Positions 8,540-17,073 of a DNA stretch of 48,000 nucleotides are shown in pieces. Position numbers and translations under genes: made by a program. Positions within the stretch are counted from its first letter, which is position 1; the number at the start of each line of letters is the position of its first letter. Location of the stretch: assembly GCA_029260455.1 (NCBI GenBank), contig JAJDDF010000004.1, positions 1 through 48,000 on the forward strand. The letters run 5' to 3'. The DNA is from Phycisphaerales bacterium. Lineage in GTDB: Bacteria > Planctomycetota > Phycisphaerae > Phycisphaerales > UBA1924. The notes under the pieces are model-generated. The model saw only the letters and a program-made list of their open reading frames with translations. It searched no databases and was not told the origin of the DNA.

Positions 8540-9325
8540 CTATCGCGCAAGCGACCACACCCATTGCTGCGTTTGATCAAGTGCGAACACAATTTCATTT
8601 TCGAGAGCGACACCGATGACGCCGATCGATGCGATGAGCCCGACGAATCCAACAAGAATGCGAATCGGAAAGCCAAACGCCATGATGTTCAGTCCGGGCA
8701 CCGTTTTCATAAGCACACCCATGGCGAGTGTTTCAACAAAAATGATTGCAAGGACGGGCATCGACACGCGCAGTGCAAGATCGAGCCCCGATCCGAGCAA
8801 GCCGGTGAGCATGTCAAGCGGCGCTTCTGCCATGGTGAAGCCGCCCGCGGGGACAAGTGTGAAGGAAATCATGAGTGAGGAGAAAACGATTTCCACCCCG
8901 CCGAGCATGATAAAAGTACCGATGGCCATGAAGAAGAGAAGTTGGCCGATGCTTTCTGATTCAATATCAAGTGCGGGGTTGAAGGTCTGCCCAAGTGATA
9001 ACCCCATCTGTTGACCCATGATGACGCCCGCAACTTGCACGAGCATGAGCGGCATGCTTGCGAGAAGCCCGATGGACATGCCGATGAGTGTTTCGGTTGC
9101 CATCAATGGTGCTATTTCGAGAAGATCAAGACGTGCACCCACCAGATGAGACACATCAGCTACGGGATACACTGCGACAGCGAGCATCACGACAAGCATG
9201 GCACGCAGCTGCGCCGGTAACAACGAAGAAGAAATGAGCGGCGTAAAGAGGAAGAGGCCCCCAACGCGCGCAAGTACTGCGACAAAGGGGGGAAGATATT
9301 GAAGAATGTCGGCAAGGCCGGGCAT
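8540..9325 (-). CDS. fliR: Flagellar export gate protein FliR
   Basis: The 261-residue protein has six hydrophobic helices. It begins MPGLADILQYLPPFVAVLARVGGLFLFTPL, typical of FliR, with the R-x-G-x(4)-TP pattern in the first helix. A central block (MGLSLGQTFNPALDIES) and the C-terminal NIMAFGFPIRILVGF are further family marks. FliR forms the helical gate core with five FliP and four FliQ subunits. AGGAG is 5 bases before the ATG. It follows fliQ by 15 bases. Confidence 0.96.
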   Translation of the reverse strand: MPGLADILQYLPPFVAVLARVGGLFLFTPLISSSLLPAQLRAMLVVMLAVAVYPVADVSHLVGARLDLLEIAPLMATETLIGMSIGLLASMPLMLVQVAGVIMGQQMGLSLGQTFNPALDIESESIGQLLFFMAIGTFIMLGGVEIVFSSLMISFTLVPAGGFTMAEAPLDMLTGLLGSGLDLALRVSMPVLAIIFVETLAMGVLMKTVPGLNIMAFGFPIRILVGFVGLIASIGVIGVALENEIVFALDQTQQWVWSLAR

Positions 9326-9340
9326 GCGTGCTCCTGCACA

Positions 9341-9595
9341 TTAGAAAAGAAAAAACATCTCTCTGGAAAAATCGATCAACTGCATCACGATCCAGGGCAG
9401 GAGGATAATGGCCACGAGCGTCATGACGATGATTTTGGGCACCATCGTGAGGGTTTGTTCTTGAATCTGTGTGACGGACTGGAGAATGGAAATCACAAGA
9501 CCGATCGCAACACCCGAGATCAACACGGGCGCGGAAATGATGATGGCCATGAGCAGGGCATTGCGCACAAGTTCGAGTGTTGCATCGTCAATCAT
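9341..9595 (-). CDS. fliQ: Flagellar export gate protein FliQ
   Basis: The 84 residues carry two hydrophobic helices (about 15-38 and 52-75) joined by the conserved loop SILQSVTQIQEQTLTMVPKI. Length and sequence are normal for FliQ. I chose ATG at 9595 because it overlaps the fliP stop as ATGA and gives the usual N-terminus (MIDDATLELVRNAL). The open frame continues upstream into fliP sequence without similarity. It works in the membrane gate with FliP and FliR. Confidence 0.96.
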   Translation of the reverse strand: MIDDATLELVRNALLMAIIISAPVLISGVAIGLVISILQSVTQIQEQTLTMVPKIIVMTLVAIILLPWIVMQLIDFSREMFFLF

Positions 9596-10404
9596 GGTCC
9601 TGCACCTGCAGCGGCGGCGCTTGCCACCGCGGGCGCATGTACGGCAACTGATTCCATAAGCGACCCAACCACAAGCGTCCACCCATCAACGAGCACGAAC
9701 AGCAGCACCTTGAACGGCAAACTGATCAGCACCGGTGGCAACATCATCATGGACATGGAAATGAGTACGGACGCGATGACCATGTCAATGACAAGAAACG
9801 GCAGGTAGACACGAAACCCCATGAGGAACGCGATCTTGAGTTCACTCAACATGTACGCGGGGACGAGCGCGAGCATGTCGACATCGGCGCGAGTCAGGTT
9901 TTGCGGTTCCGAAGTGTCGACACCACGATAATTGAGCATCATGAAGATCGATGAGTGATTCTCGGCGGCATCGATCTGCGCAAACATAAAATCGCGCAAA
10001 GGTTGTTTGGCGCGCTGCCACATTTCCATCTGGTTGGATATCTCGCCGCGCTGGTAGGGTGCCAGCGCTTCTGCATGAATGCGATCCATGGTCGGCGCCA
10101 TGACAATGATGGTCATAAAAAAAGCAAGGCCTGTGATGATCTGCGGCGGGGGCAATGTTTGGGTGCCCATGGCCTGCTTGAGCAGTCCGAGGACAATCAC
10201 GAAACGCACGAAACAGGTAGTCATCAACATGATCGCGGGGACGAGTGTGAGCACCGTGAGCAAAATGAGAATGTTGAGCGCGCCACTCAGGCCGCCTTCG
10301 AAGCCGGGCAAGGCGTCGGCTGCCGATTCGAGCATGCCAATCGGGTTGGGTCCGGTTGGCACTGCGGTTGCAAGTGTCGAGATGGCGGGCAGGAGTGCGA
10401 TCAC
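9592..10404 (-). CDS. fliP: Flagellar export gate protein FliP
   Basis: The 270-residue protein shows the FliP family blocks: SGALNILILLTVLTLVPAIM, then TCFVRFVIVLGLLKQAMGTQ, PPQIITGLAFFMTIIVMAP and, near the end, MLPPVLISLPFKVLLFVLVDGW. Four hydrophobic helices are evident. The start is GTG at 10404, which overlaps the fliO stop (GTGA); the stop overlaps fliQ. Coupled translation of O, P and Q fits their joint assembly of the export gate. The N-terminal region (1-40) could be a signal sequence as in other FliP proteins. The C-terminal Ala/Gly-rich tail (AVASAAAAGAGP) is extra. Confidence 0.96.
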   Translation of the reverse strand: MIALLPAISTLATAVPTGPNPIGMLESAADALPGFEGGLSGALNILILLTVLTLVPAIMLMTTCFVRFVIVLGLLKQAMGTQTLPPPQIITGLAFFMTIIVMAPTMDRIHAEALAPYQRGEISNQMEMWQRAKQPLRDFMFAQIDAAENHSSIFMMLNYRGVDTSEPQNLTRADVDMLALVPAYMLSELKIAFLMGFRVYLPFLVIDMVIASVLISMSMMMLPPVLISLPFKVLLFVLVDGWTLVVGSLMESVAVHAPAVASAAAAGAGP

Positions 10405-11303
10405 GCCCAGCGCTCCCGAATGGAACGCAGACGCTCGACGAGTGCATCTGCACCTGTTGGTGAAGCGATCTTCGGTTCAATCAATTGATCTGCGTGTTCA
10501 TCGTGCATTGCAAGGCGCGGCGTGCGCAGATGGGATTGATCAGTCGGCACATCTCCTACGTTGACCACTTCGCTGTCCGGGACGGTGGCAGGATCGCGCT
10601 CTAGTGAACGCAATACAGATGTGAAACGCGAAGCAATCGATTCGCCTTCATCAGTGCGCGCTTTCGTCAATAACGAAGCAACTTCTTCAGGATCGGTGAG
10701 TTCTGTGAGTGTTGTGAATCCTGTGCTTGTCTGGTTGAGCAGGAGCACTCGCCGATCCAATCGCAAGAGCACAAGCTTCTGGCCGCGCGCCACCGGATAG
10801 CGCCCAAGCACTTCAAGCACACCTGACGGTGCACGGCCGCCTGCCGTCAATTGTGAGCCAAGTGATGGCGCCCGCGCTGCAAGCCATTTGGTTGCGCTGC
10901 GCAGGATAAACACAATGCCGAGGACCACTGCGAGGGCACCGAAGGTGCGCACGAGGCCCCATGTATTTGTTGGCTTTGCCGATTTCTCTGCTGGTCTCGA
11001 AGAATCAAATGTAGACGAGTGAGCTCCAGACTGACTGGCCGAAATGAGCGGCGTGTCCGATTCGCTGGGAGCATTTGCAGCGGCACCTTCATCATCCACA
11101 GACGAGTTGTCCAGCAGGGCGTCACCTTGATCAGGCTCGGATTCAACTGGAACAGCACTTGGGCCATTGGCAAGTGCGCGCGGTGTGTTTGGCAATTCGT
11201 CAACATCATGTTGAGCGGATGCGTGCGGTGATGCACCGCATACTGCAAGGCACAGGGCGCTGCAGAGAGATATCAAGCGGGTTGTCTTGGCACGCGCTGG
11301 CAT
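10401..11303 (-). CDS. fliO: Flagellar assembly protein FliO, with signal peptide and long periplasmic region
   Basis: The 300 residues start with a signal-peptide-like segment (to about 30, ending ASA-QH). Next comes an acidic, Ser-rich periplasmic stretch (31-115) and one hydrophobic helix at 117-135 (GLVRTFGALAVVLGIVFILR). A cytosolic FliO domain follows with the typical SGVLEVLGRYPVARGQKLVLL and the RRVLLLNQT block. FliO helps assemble the FliP ring. The C-terminal 100 residues (TKARTDEGES... to the end) are variable. GGAGGG stands 3 bases before the ATG. The gene overlaps fliP and lies 86 bases after fliN. The signal-peptide form resembles FliZ/YlxB of Bacillus rather than the short enterobacterial FliO. 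Confidence 0.88.
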   Translation of the reverse strand: MPARAKTTRLISLCSALCLAVCGASPHASAQHDVDELPNTPRALANGPSAVPVESEPDQGDALLDNSSVDDEGAAANAPSESDTPLISASQSGAHSSTFDSSRPAEKSAKPTNTWGLVRTFGALAVVLGIVFILRSATKWLAARAPSLGSQLTAGGRAPSGVLEVLGRYPVARGQKLVLLRLDRRVLLLNQTSTGFTTLTELTDPEEVASLLTKARTDEGESIASRFTSVLRSLERDPATVPDSEVVNVGDVPTDQSHLRTPRLAMHDEHADQLIEPKIASPTGADALVERLRSIRERWA

Positions 11304-11389
11304 CGGCCCTCCTAGCCCTTACGAAGACGGACTCCGCCGTCACGAAAAAACTGCACTCTCACTGCATCACGGGTGCATCATGTGTTCCA

Positions 11390-11962
11390 TCAAGCGGCGT
11401 CTGCATCATCCTCGTTTTCTTCTTCGACAGGCGTGGCAACAATTTCATTCACACGAATACAGAAATTGTCGTTGAGCACCAGCACTTCTCCGCGTGCGAT
11501 GTGACGACCATTGGCGTAGATGTCAACTGGGTCGCCCGCGAGTTTATCGAGCTCTACGACTGCCCCATCGCCCAGTTTGAGCACATCTTCGACAAGCATG
11601 ACAGTGCGCCCCAGTTCGACGCGGATGTCAAGATTCACATCGTCGAGCAAGTCGAGGCCATCTGCACCCTCAGCAACTTCTTCTGGTGCAAAGCTTGGCA
11701 ATGGCAACGGTGAAGCGTCAGAAGCGGACTCATCACCAGACTCAGCGTCAGACGCATCTGCGGCTTCGGTGGCTTCGGTTGACAACTGCTCTACTGCAGC
11801 AGCGGCGGCGGCGAGCGCCGCAGCAGCCATCGCATCCTCACCATCACCTGAAGCAGCTTCACTCTCATCCTTGACAGCTTCATCATCACCAACGGGCGCA
11901 GATTCTGCGCTCTCAGTATCGGGGGTGTCATCGGCATGCGGGTTGGCAGCGTCGTCGCTCAT
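11390..11962 (-). CDS. fliN: Flagellar motor switch protein FliN with long acidic N-terminal extension
   Basis: The 190-residue protein has a C-terminal SpoA (surface presentation of antigens) domain at about 103-175: [40 protein letters not shown] and [18 protein letters not shown] are classic FliN blocks. The first 100 residues are very acidic and Ala-rich, with no domain I recognise. It would form the lower C-ring and bind FliH. No CheC-like phosphatase repeat of FliY is evident. AGAGGA lies 12 bases before the ATG, a long spacing. The gene follows fliL after 152 bases; fliM, normally between them, is absent. Confidence 0.93.
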   Translation of the reverse strand: MSDDAANPHADDTPDTESAESAPVGDDEAVKDESEAASGDGEDAMAAAALAAAAAAVEQLSTEATEAADASDAESGDESASDASPLPLPSFAPEEVAEGADGLDLLDDVNLDIRVELGRTVMLVEDVLKLGDGAVVELDKLAGDPVDIYANGRHIARGEVLVLNDNFCIRVNEIVATPVEEENEDDADAA

Positions 11963-12114
11963 GTCGAGAGCAATCCTCTGGTCAGCGCACCATCGCGCTC
12001 GGCCGTGGATCGGCTTGATCGCGCATCGTCCGATAGCTTTCGAGGCATGACCGGCAACATCGACCCATCACCCGAGCAAGCCTTGCGCGTCGCGATGTGT
12101 GCGTGCGTCCGCGC

Positions 12115-12666
12115 TTAGAAGTCGGCGGACATGCCAAGACACTTCGGGATCAGGGCGTTCTCGATCCGCTCATCACCTGAAGCGTCCTTGCCGAAGGTGA
12201 TGCGCAGATAATCAAGCGTCTGGCGAGTGAGCGTCTCGCGTCCAGGCTCTGAGAAATAGGCGTGCTCGGCCTTGGCCCAGATTGAACTCGTGCCCGTGCG
12301 GATCGCGCCGAGGCGCTGCTCCATGAGCTGTTCGACTTTCTCGCGATATTTTTCCTTGACCACGACCAGTATCTCGGTGTCATAGATAAATACGCGGCCA
12401 GAAGCTGAGTTCGTGAACTTCTCGTGCAACAATTGGATTTCATGGAGCTCATCTCCCGCTTCCACATCATCATCGGTGAGTTCGACCATCTGTGCACGCA
12501 CAGGCGAAGGCTTGCCAAACATCGTCATGAAGACAACGATGCCGCCGCCCTCAGCAATGAGCATCACCATCACAAGCACTATTGTTTTGATGGGGAGCCC
12601 CTTCTTCTTCTCGGGCTTCTCGCTCGTGGATTCTTCCTGTTGCACATCCTTGGTGTCGTCAGGCAT
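12115..12666 (-). CDS. fliL: Flagellar basal body-associated protein FliL
   Basis: The 183-residue protein has a charged cytosolic N-terminus (1-24), one membrane helix at about 27-49 (KTIVLVMVMLIAEGGGIVVF) and a periplasmic FliL domain. FliL forms a ring around the stator and supports torque. I chose ATG at 12666 because GGAGG lies 8 bases upstream. An in-frame GTG at 12690, directly abutting the motB stop, would add eight residues. The periplasmic part contains EILVVVKEKYREKVEQLM, consistent with the stomatin-like fold of the family. Its place just after motAB fits a shared role with the stator. Confidence 0.9.
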   Translation of the reverse strand: MPDDTKDVQQEESTSEKPEKKKGLPIKTIVLVMVMLIAEGGGIVVFMTMFGKPSPVRAQMVELTDDDVEAGDELHEIQLLHEKFTNSASGRVFIYDTEILVVVKEKYREKVEQLMEQRLGAIRTGTSSIWAKAEHAYFSEPGRETLTRQTLDYLRITFGKDASGDERIENALIPKCLGMSADF

Positions 12667-12690
12667 GGTGCGTTCCTCCGTGTCAATCAC

Positions 12691-13470
12691 TTACTGGTCA
12701 GCCGTTTCCCCACGGGCTGCGTTTTCATTGGTCAGACCGCCACCCGTCTGGAAATCATCGATCATCACCTCGGTCATAATGACTTCAACTCGACGGTTCG
12801 CGGCTTGTGCGGCCTCGCTATACGCGCGTTGCCGCACAGGTTCACTATCGCCCAGCGCTTCGATGACCACCACCTCAGGATCAAGTCCACCTTCCCGGAC
12901 CAGAAAGTCCGCAACCGCCTTGGCCCGGTAATACGACAAGTCGAGCAGATCGTCGAATGGAGAAGCCTCGGGCAACTGCTTCTTTGCAGCATGTCCGCGA
13001 ATGGACACCTTGTTGCGACGCCCTTTGATGAGATTCGCAACACGCAAAAGCTCGGAATGCGCACCAGGTTTCAGGTCCGCCATGCCAGGCGAAAAGGTCA
13101 GTTGGCCGCCAATCGTAAACATCAGCCCTTCCTGCACCTTGGTTACTTTGCTGTCCTTGCCCTTAATGCCCTCCTCAGGCGACTGACTTTGGCGTGTCTC
13201 TTTGGCTTGTCGTGCGGACATGGCTTCCATGAGTTGGAGCATGGAGCGCAAAGGCAGATCATCTGATGGCAACACACCCACGCCGCCCGAATAGCCAAAC
13301 GCTTCTTTCACGCCTGAGACAACACGTTGATATTCCTCTTCCTTCTTCAACTCTGAAAACGCAGCAAGCAGGATGAAGAAGCACAACAGCAACGACATCA
13401 TGTCACCAAAGGTGACAATCCATTCCGGGATATCGCCGCCGCCCGATGATTTTTCCTTCTTGATAGCCAT
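12691..13470 (-). CDS. motB: Flagellar stator protein MotB
   Basis: The 259 residues begin with a basic head, then PEWIVTFGDMMSLLLCFFIL. The Asp (residue 23) is the conserved proton-carrying aspartate of the single membrane helix. A linker to about 120 is followed by an OmpA-like peptidoglycan-binding domain (KVSIRGHAAKKQ, DLSYYRAKAVADFLV, and EAAQANRRVEV with the terminal NRR). ATG at 13470 has TAGGTG upstream; the frame could also begin at GTG 13476, two codons earlier. It follows motA by 18 bases. The presence of Asp and absence of sodium-type features do not settle the ion used. Confidence 0.95.
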   Translation of the reverse strand: MAIKKEKSSGGGDIPEWIVTFGDMMSLLLCFFILLAAFSELKKEEEYQRVVSGVKEAFGYSGGVGVLPSDDLPLRSMLQLMEAMSARQAKETRQSQSPEEGIKGKDSKVTKVQEGLMFTIGGQLTFSPGMADLKPGAHSELLRVANLIKGRRNKVSIRGHAAKKQLPEASPFDDLLDLSYYRAKAVADFLVREGGLDPEVVVIEALGDSEPVRQRAYSEAAQAANRRVEVIMTEVMIDDFQTGGGLTNENAARGETADQ

Positions 13471-13488
13471 ACGCACACACCTACAGAA

Positions 13489-14262
13489 TCAGGCAGCTTC
13501 TGCAGAAACAGAATCTCGCACAGAAGGTGGAAGGAAAGTTTTGAGTTTTTGCTCAACGACGCGCGGGTTGTCGCCGGATTGAATCGACATCACGCCCTTG
13601 ATGATGATGCTCTTGATCAGATACTCCGCATCGGAACGCAGCGCCAGTTTGTCAGCAAGTGGAAGAAAAATACAGTTCGCAATGATCGCCCCATAGAGCG
13701 TGGTCAGCAGCGCCGCCGCCATACCAGCGCCAATCGCAGACGGATCGCTCATGTTGGCAAGCATCGCAACAAGCCCGACGAGCGTGCCGATCATGCCAAA
13801 CGCGGGCGCAAACCTGCCGAATGCATCGAACATCCCTTTGCCATTAGTGTGGCGGGTAAGCATATTTTCGACGTCGGCTTCAAGGATTTGTTCGATGAGT
13901 TCGGGGTCAGTACCGTCAACGGCCATCTTGATGCCAACAATAAGCAATGGGTCTTTCATCTCGTCGGTCATGCCTTCGAGAGCGAGAATGCCGTCACGAC
14001 GAGCGACCTCTGCAAAGCTCACCATTTGCGTGATCAAACCCGATGGATCACCAGCCGGATTTTTGACCGCGATCATCGTAACGGTTGGCATTTTCAGCAC
14101 GCTTGCAAGTGAGAACGAAGTCATCACCGCCGCGCACCCGCCACCAACAACAATCATCAGCGAGGGGATATCGATATAGGCCCCGGGCGAACCACCCAGG
14201 AGGATCGCGACAACAATGAGCACTACGCTCAAGATCAGACCGACTATGGTGGCCAGGTCCAT
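13489..14262 (-). CDS. motA: Flagellar stator protein MotA
   Basis: The 257-residue protein has four hydrophobic helices (about 4-24, 33-52, 150-170 and 182-202) with a large cytosolic loop between the second and third. Family blocks include DIPSLMIVVGGGCAAVM, the loop region MLTRHTNGKGMFDAFGRFAPAFGMIGTLVGLV, and AAALLTTLYGAIIANCIFLPLADKL. MotA surrounds the MotB dimer and generates torque on FliG. GGAGGG is 6 bases before the ATG. In Bacillus motAB is elsewhere; here it is inserted in the fla/che-like order, as in spirochaetes. Confidence 0.96.
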   Translation of the reverse strand: MDLATIVGLILSVVLIVVAILLGGSPGAYIDIPSLMIVVGGGCAAVMTSFSLASVLKMPTVTMIAVKNPAGDPSGLITQMVSFAEVARRDGILALEGMTDEMKDPLLIVGIKMAVDGTDPELIEQILEADVENMLTRHTNGKGMFDAFGRFAPAFGMIGTLVGLVAMLANMSDPSAIGAGMAAALLTTLYGAIIANCIFLPLADKLALRSDAEYLIKSIIIKGVMSIQSGDNPRVVEQKLKTFLPPSVRDSVSAEAA

Positions 14263-14299
14263 CGCGCTCCCTCCATAACATATGTGCGCTCGCCTTTGA

Positions 14300-14314
14300 G
14301 CACACCGATACCCA
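14300..14314 (-). promoter_or_regulatory. Weak sigma-54-like site upstream of motA
   Basis: On the minus strand TGGGTATCGGTGTGC has the GG-N10-GC spacing of -24/-12 promoters, but only GTGC at the -12 box and GTA in place of CAC. It ends 37 bases before the motA ATG, leaving room for the start point and the GGAGGG ribosome site. The 106-base gap between flbD and motA is one of the larger ones in the block. The match is weak and may be chance. Confidence 0.2.
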
Positions 14315-14368
14315 AGTGAATATCGAACGGAGGTGAATAAGGCTTGATCGCTCCCGGCGTGTCGAGTG

Positions 14369-14566
14369 TCAGGTCAGACGCAACAACCCGCGCAGAAGTT
14401 GTCCATACTCCACTGTACGGCGCACGACTTCATCCATCGATTCGAGCACGATATAGGCTTCGCCCGAGGTGAGGCGCACGGTTGTATCGGGCGTCGTTTC
14501 TATCGTCCGTATAAGCTCGGCATTCAGTACGAATTGAGAGCCATTCAGACGTGTGAGCATGATCAT
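14369..14566 (-). CDS. flbD: Small flagellar protein of the FlbD/SwrD family
   Basis: The 65 residues MIMLTRLNGSQFVLNAELIR..., followed by a TIE..TPDTTVRLTSGEAYIV block and a C-terminal helix, are characteristic of the FlbD family (SwrD in Bacillus), found between flgE and motA or fliL in many genomes. SwrD raises flagellar torque in Bacillus; how it does so is unknown. ATG at 14566 has GGAGG 9 bases upstream. The longer frame up to 14599 lacks similarity. It follows flgE by 64 bases. Confidence 0.9.
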   Translation of the reverse strand: MIMLTRLNGSQFVLNAELIRTIETTPDTTVRLTSGEAYIVLESMDEVVRRTVEYGQLLRGLLRLT

Positions 14567-14630
14567 GGCGCAGCGCCTCCAAATGGGCTTATCGGCCAAG
14601 TGGTATGCGCGCTTCAGTCAACTCCTGCGG

Positions 14631-16391
14631 TTATCGCCCAATGAGCAGCAACTGCTGCAAGAGTTCGTCTGTCGTTGAAATCACGCGCGCCGCAGCCGAA
14701 TACCCTGTCTGCGCCTGAATCATGTTGATAAACTCAGCAGACAAATCAACATTCGACACTTCCAGAGCACCACCAACGATGCGGCCAGTGCCAAATTCAA
14801 GTGGGGTCGTGATCAGCGCCGTCCCGGAGTTTGGTCCTACACCAAAGAGGTTGTTGCCAACATCGACCAACCCCTCAGCATTACGGAACTTGGCAAGTGC
14901 GACTTGCCCGATGGTTCGCGTGAGCCCATTGGTAAACCCACCGGTGATGATGCCATCCACGCCAACAGAGAAGGAATTGAGCGTGCCGATCGGTGAACCA
15001 TCCTGTTGAACTGCTGCGAGAGTTGAGGATTCGCCCGTATTTGAAAATGCGGAAACGGAATCACCCGGTGAAGTAAAGCGAATATCGAAGCCCATCGGAT
15101 TCTTTGCGCCGGTGTTGGCTCGGTCAACTGATAACGCAAGAGGTGTTTCGTCGGCGAGCACACCGAAATTATCAAACCGCAAGAGCGGCAAGTCTTCTTC
15201 AGCGCCGGTGGGCAGCCAAGGTGCAGCAACCGGTAGCGTTCCATTTTCAAGATGGTTTTGAAGGTCAGTGTCATCGCTTGAATGTGACATGGGGCGCCAG
15301 AAAGTGCCATTATTATCCTTGTGAACAAGTACCATTGTCAGATCAATCTGAAGCTCTGTGCCCAATGAATCGTAGACCACAAAGCTTGTACGAATGCTTT
15401 CGCCATTGGCAGTTGCGTTCTTGACAGGCACGAATGGATTGGTAATTGTGCCGCCACTGTCAACGATGAGTTGCGTTGTATCAATGGCAAGGTCGTTGAG
15501 TGTGCCGCGGTTGCCTTCGATGATGACATTCCCCGATGCGTCGATCGTGACCGAGCCATCATCAGCAACATATGGGTCATCCGTGGCATTGAAACCGCCC
15601 TGGTCATAGATGCCAAGCGCACGTCTGAAGAATTCCATCAACTCATCAACATCAGTCGTTGTTGTCACGTTGAGTGTTGCATCGGGAACAGTCTTGCCAC
15701 CACGCTCGGCGCCGGAAATGGTAAGGGTGTCGCCATCGGCAAAAGCAAGCGGTGGATCAAGCGCCGTAAGCAACGTCGTTCCGGTAGCGGGAGCCGCTGA
15801 GACAAGGAACGTCCCAAGTGTGATCAAACTACCTGTAGTTGCGAGGTCGCCATCCGCATTCAAGTTACCAGAGAGTGTTACAACGCGTGTCTCTTCGGCA
15901 ACAGTAAGCGTACCTGATGGAATATTCACTGAATCAACTGTACCGGTGAGAAGATTGAATTGATCGTCTACGGAATACCCCTGCACACGCTCGCCGGACA
16001 GCGTGACAAGATCATTATCACTGTTGAATTGAAATGCACCCGCACGTGTATAGAGCTGTTCACCGCCGCGATCAAGAATGAAGAATCCGTCTCCTTCAAT
16101 CGCAAGGTCTGTATCAATGCCAGTCGCATTGATTGCACCATTTGCAAAACTGCGCTGCGTCCCTGCAATACCCACGCCCAAGCCGACCTGACCGGGATTC
16201 GTACCGCCTGACAACGCCGACGGCTCAGAGCCAAGCGAAAACGTGCGATTGAACGCAGATGTGAAAAGAATGCGGTTGCGTTTGAACGCCGTAGTGTTGA
16301 TGTTCGAGATGTTGTTGCCGATCACCTCAAGGCGACGGGCATTGACATTGAGACCTGCAAGGCCTGAAAACAGCGCAGTAGTAGAAGCCAT
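14631..16391 (-). CDS. flgE: Flagellar hook protein FlgE
   Basis: The 586-residue hook subunit begins with the rod/hook motif ALFSGLAGLNVNARRLEVIG and NNISNINTTAFKRNRI. It continues with DLAIEGDGFFILDRGG-x-LYTRAGAFQF, the FlgE/F/G body, and ends with the C-terminal coiled segment (NVDLSAEFINMIQAQTGY, then a heptad-like end). At about 420-600 residues, hook proteins vary in the outer D1/D2 domains; this one is on the long side. GGGGAG is 8 bases before the ATG. An 88-base gap separates it from the upstream gene, containing the hairpin ATCGGC-TCC-GCCGAT (16454-16468) of unknown role. Confidence 0.96.
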   Translation of the reverse strand: MASTTALFSGLAGLNVNARRLEVIGNNISNINTTAFKRNRILFTSAFNRTFSLGSEPSALSGGTNPGQVGLGVGIAGTQRSFANGAINATGIDTDLAIEGDGFFILDRGGEQLYTRAGAFQFNSDNDLVTLSGERVQGYSVDDQFNLLTGTVDSVNIPSGTLTVAEETRVVTLSGNLNADGDLATTGSLITLGTFLVSAAPATGTTLLTALDPPLAFADGDTLTISGAERGGKTVPDATLNVTTTTDVDELMEFFRRALGIYDQGGFNATDDPYVADDGSVTIDASGNVIIEGNRGTLNDLAIDTTQLIVDSGGTITNPFVPVKNATANGESIRTSFVVYDSLGTELQIDLTMVLVHKDNNGTFWRPMSHSSDDTDLQNHLENGTLPVAAPWLPTGAEEDLPLLRFDNFGVLADETPLALSVDRANTGAKNPMGFDIRFTSPGDSVSAFSNTGESSTLAAVQQDGSPIGTLNSFSVGVDGIITGGFTNGLTRTIGQVALAKFRNAEGLVDVGNNLFGVGPNSGTALITTPLEFGTGRIVGGALEVSNVDLSAEFINMIQAQTGYSAAARVISTTDELLQQLLLIGR

Positions 16392-16479
16392 GATGGGCGC
16401 TCCCCGGCGGCAGGCGATCCTCGCGAGCGCGCCGGTATTCGCACGTTTGTGAAATCGGCTCCGCCGATCATGGAGAACT

Positions 16480-17070
16480 CTATTCGCCCACCGAACCGCT
16501 CACGTGGGCCGCTAACAAATGTGCAAGTGAAGCATTGTGCACACCTGTAGACAAGAAATGATTCGCATTCTCCGTGCCAGATGAATCGATCAGCCCATTT
16601 GGAGATGCAAATATTTTCTCAACCGGCGCTTCAGCATCAAGGGGGAGCACTGCAACAGCATCGACACCAACCATGACACCCGCGATATCGAACCCTGCAT
16701 CCTGTTCAACCGCTTCGTCCGTATCACCTGACTCACTTGGCGCATCAACGGCGCGACTTGACTGACGCCCACGCTCAATGGTGCGCGTTGCAAGATTGAT
16801 GAGATACGCACCTCGATCATCAATCGTCACAAGCGTGCGAGCACCAGACGCTTCGGCGGCATCCGCTGCACGAGAGATTTGCTCAAGGCGTTCATCAGAA
16901 AGCTCAATGTCTACTGCAAGATTCGGCTCAAGACGGACCGTACGCCCGCGTGTTGCTTGCTTGCGCGCATTCAACGCCATGCCAGCGAATACGCCGGCCT
17001 GCGAACGCCCCGCGCCGGGATGGATGCCCGATCCAAGACGCCGCAACATATCGACGGGACCAATGGGCAT
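16480..17070 (-). CDS. Flagellar operon protein, TIGR02530-like
   Basis: The 196-residue protein has a central block at about 56-101 (ELSDERLEQISRAADAAEAS, then GARTLVTIDDRGAYLINLAT, then RTIERG). It follows the pattern of the TIGR02530 'flagellar operon protein' known from firmicutes: a helix with L..I..A...A...G, then a beta hairpin with D..AYLI..., then an NRT-like turn. Those proteins sit between flgD and flgE, exactly where this gene is. The C-terminal half (about 105-196) is acidic and Ala/Asp-rich and has no match I recognise. Function is unknown in the family. Its ATG is three bases after the flgD stop. Confidence 0.7.
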   Translation of the reverse strand: MPIGPVDMLRRLGSGIHPGAGRSQAGVFAGMALNARKQATRGRTVRLEPNLAVDIELSDERLEQISRAADAAEASGARTLVTIDDRGAYLINLATRTIERGRQSSRAVDAPSESGDTDEAVEQDAGFDIAGVMVGVDAVAVLPLDAEAPVEKIFASPNGLIDSSGTENANHFLSTGVHNASLAHLLAAHVSGSVGE

Positions 17071-17073
17071 GGC

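Noticed and set aside
11963-12114. Possible broken fliM in the gap between fliL and fliN
   Set aside because: The gap is only 152 bases and none of its frames resembles FliM; the gene is simply absent here.
16454-16468. ATCGGC-TCC-GCCGAT palindrome before flgE as a sigma-28 promoter (GCCGAT)
   Set aside because: No TAAA-like -35 box lies 15 bases upstream; six-base palindromes arise by chance in this GC-rich sequence.
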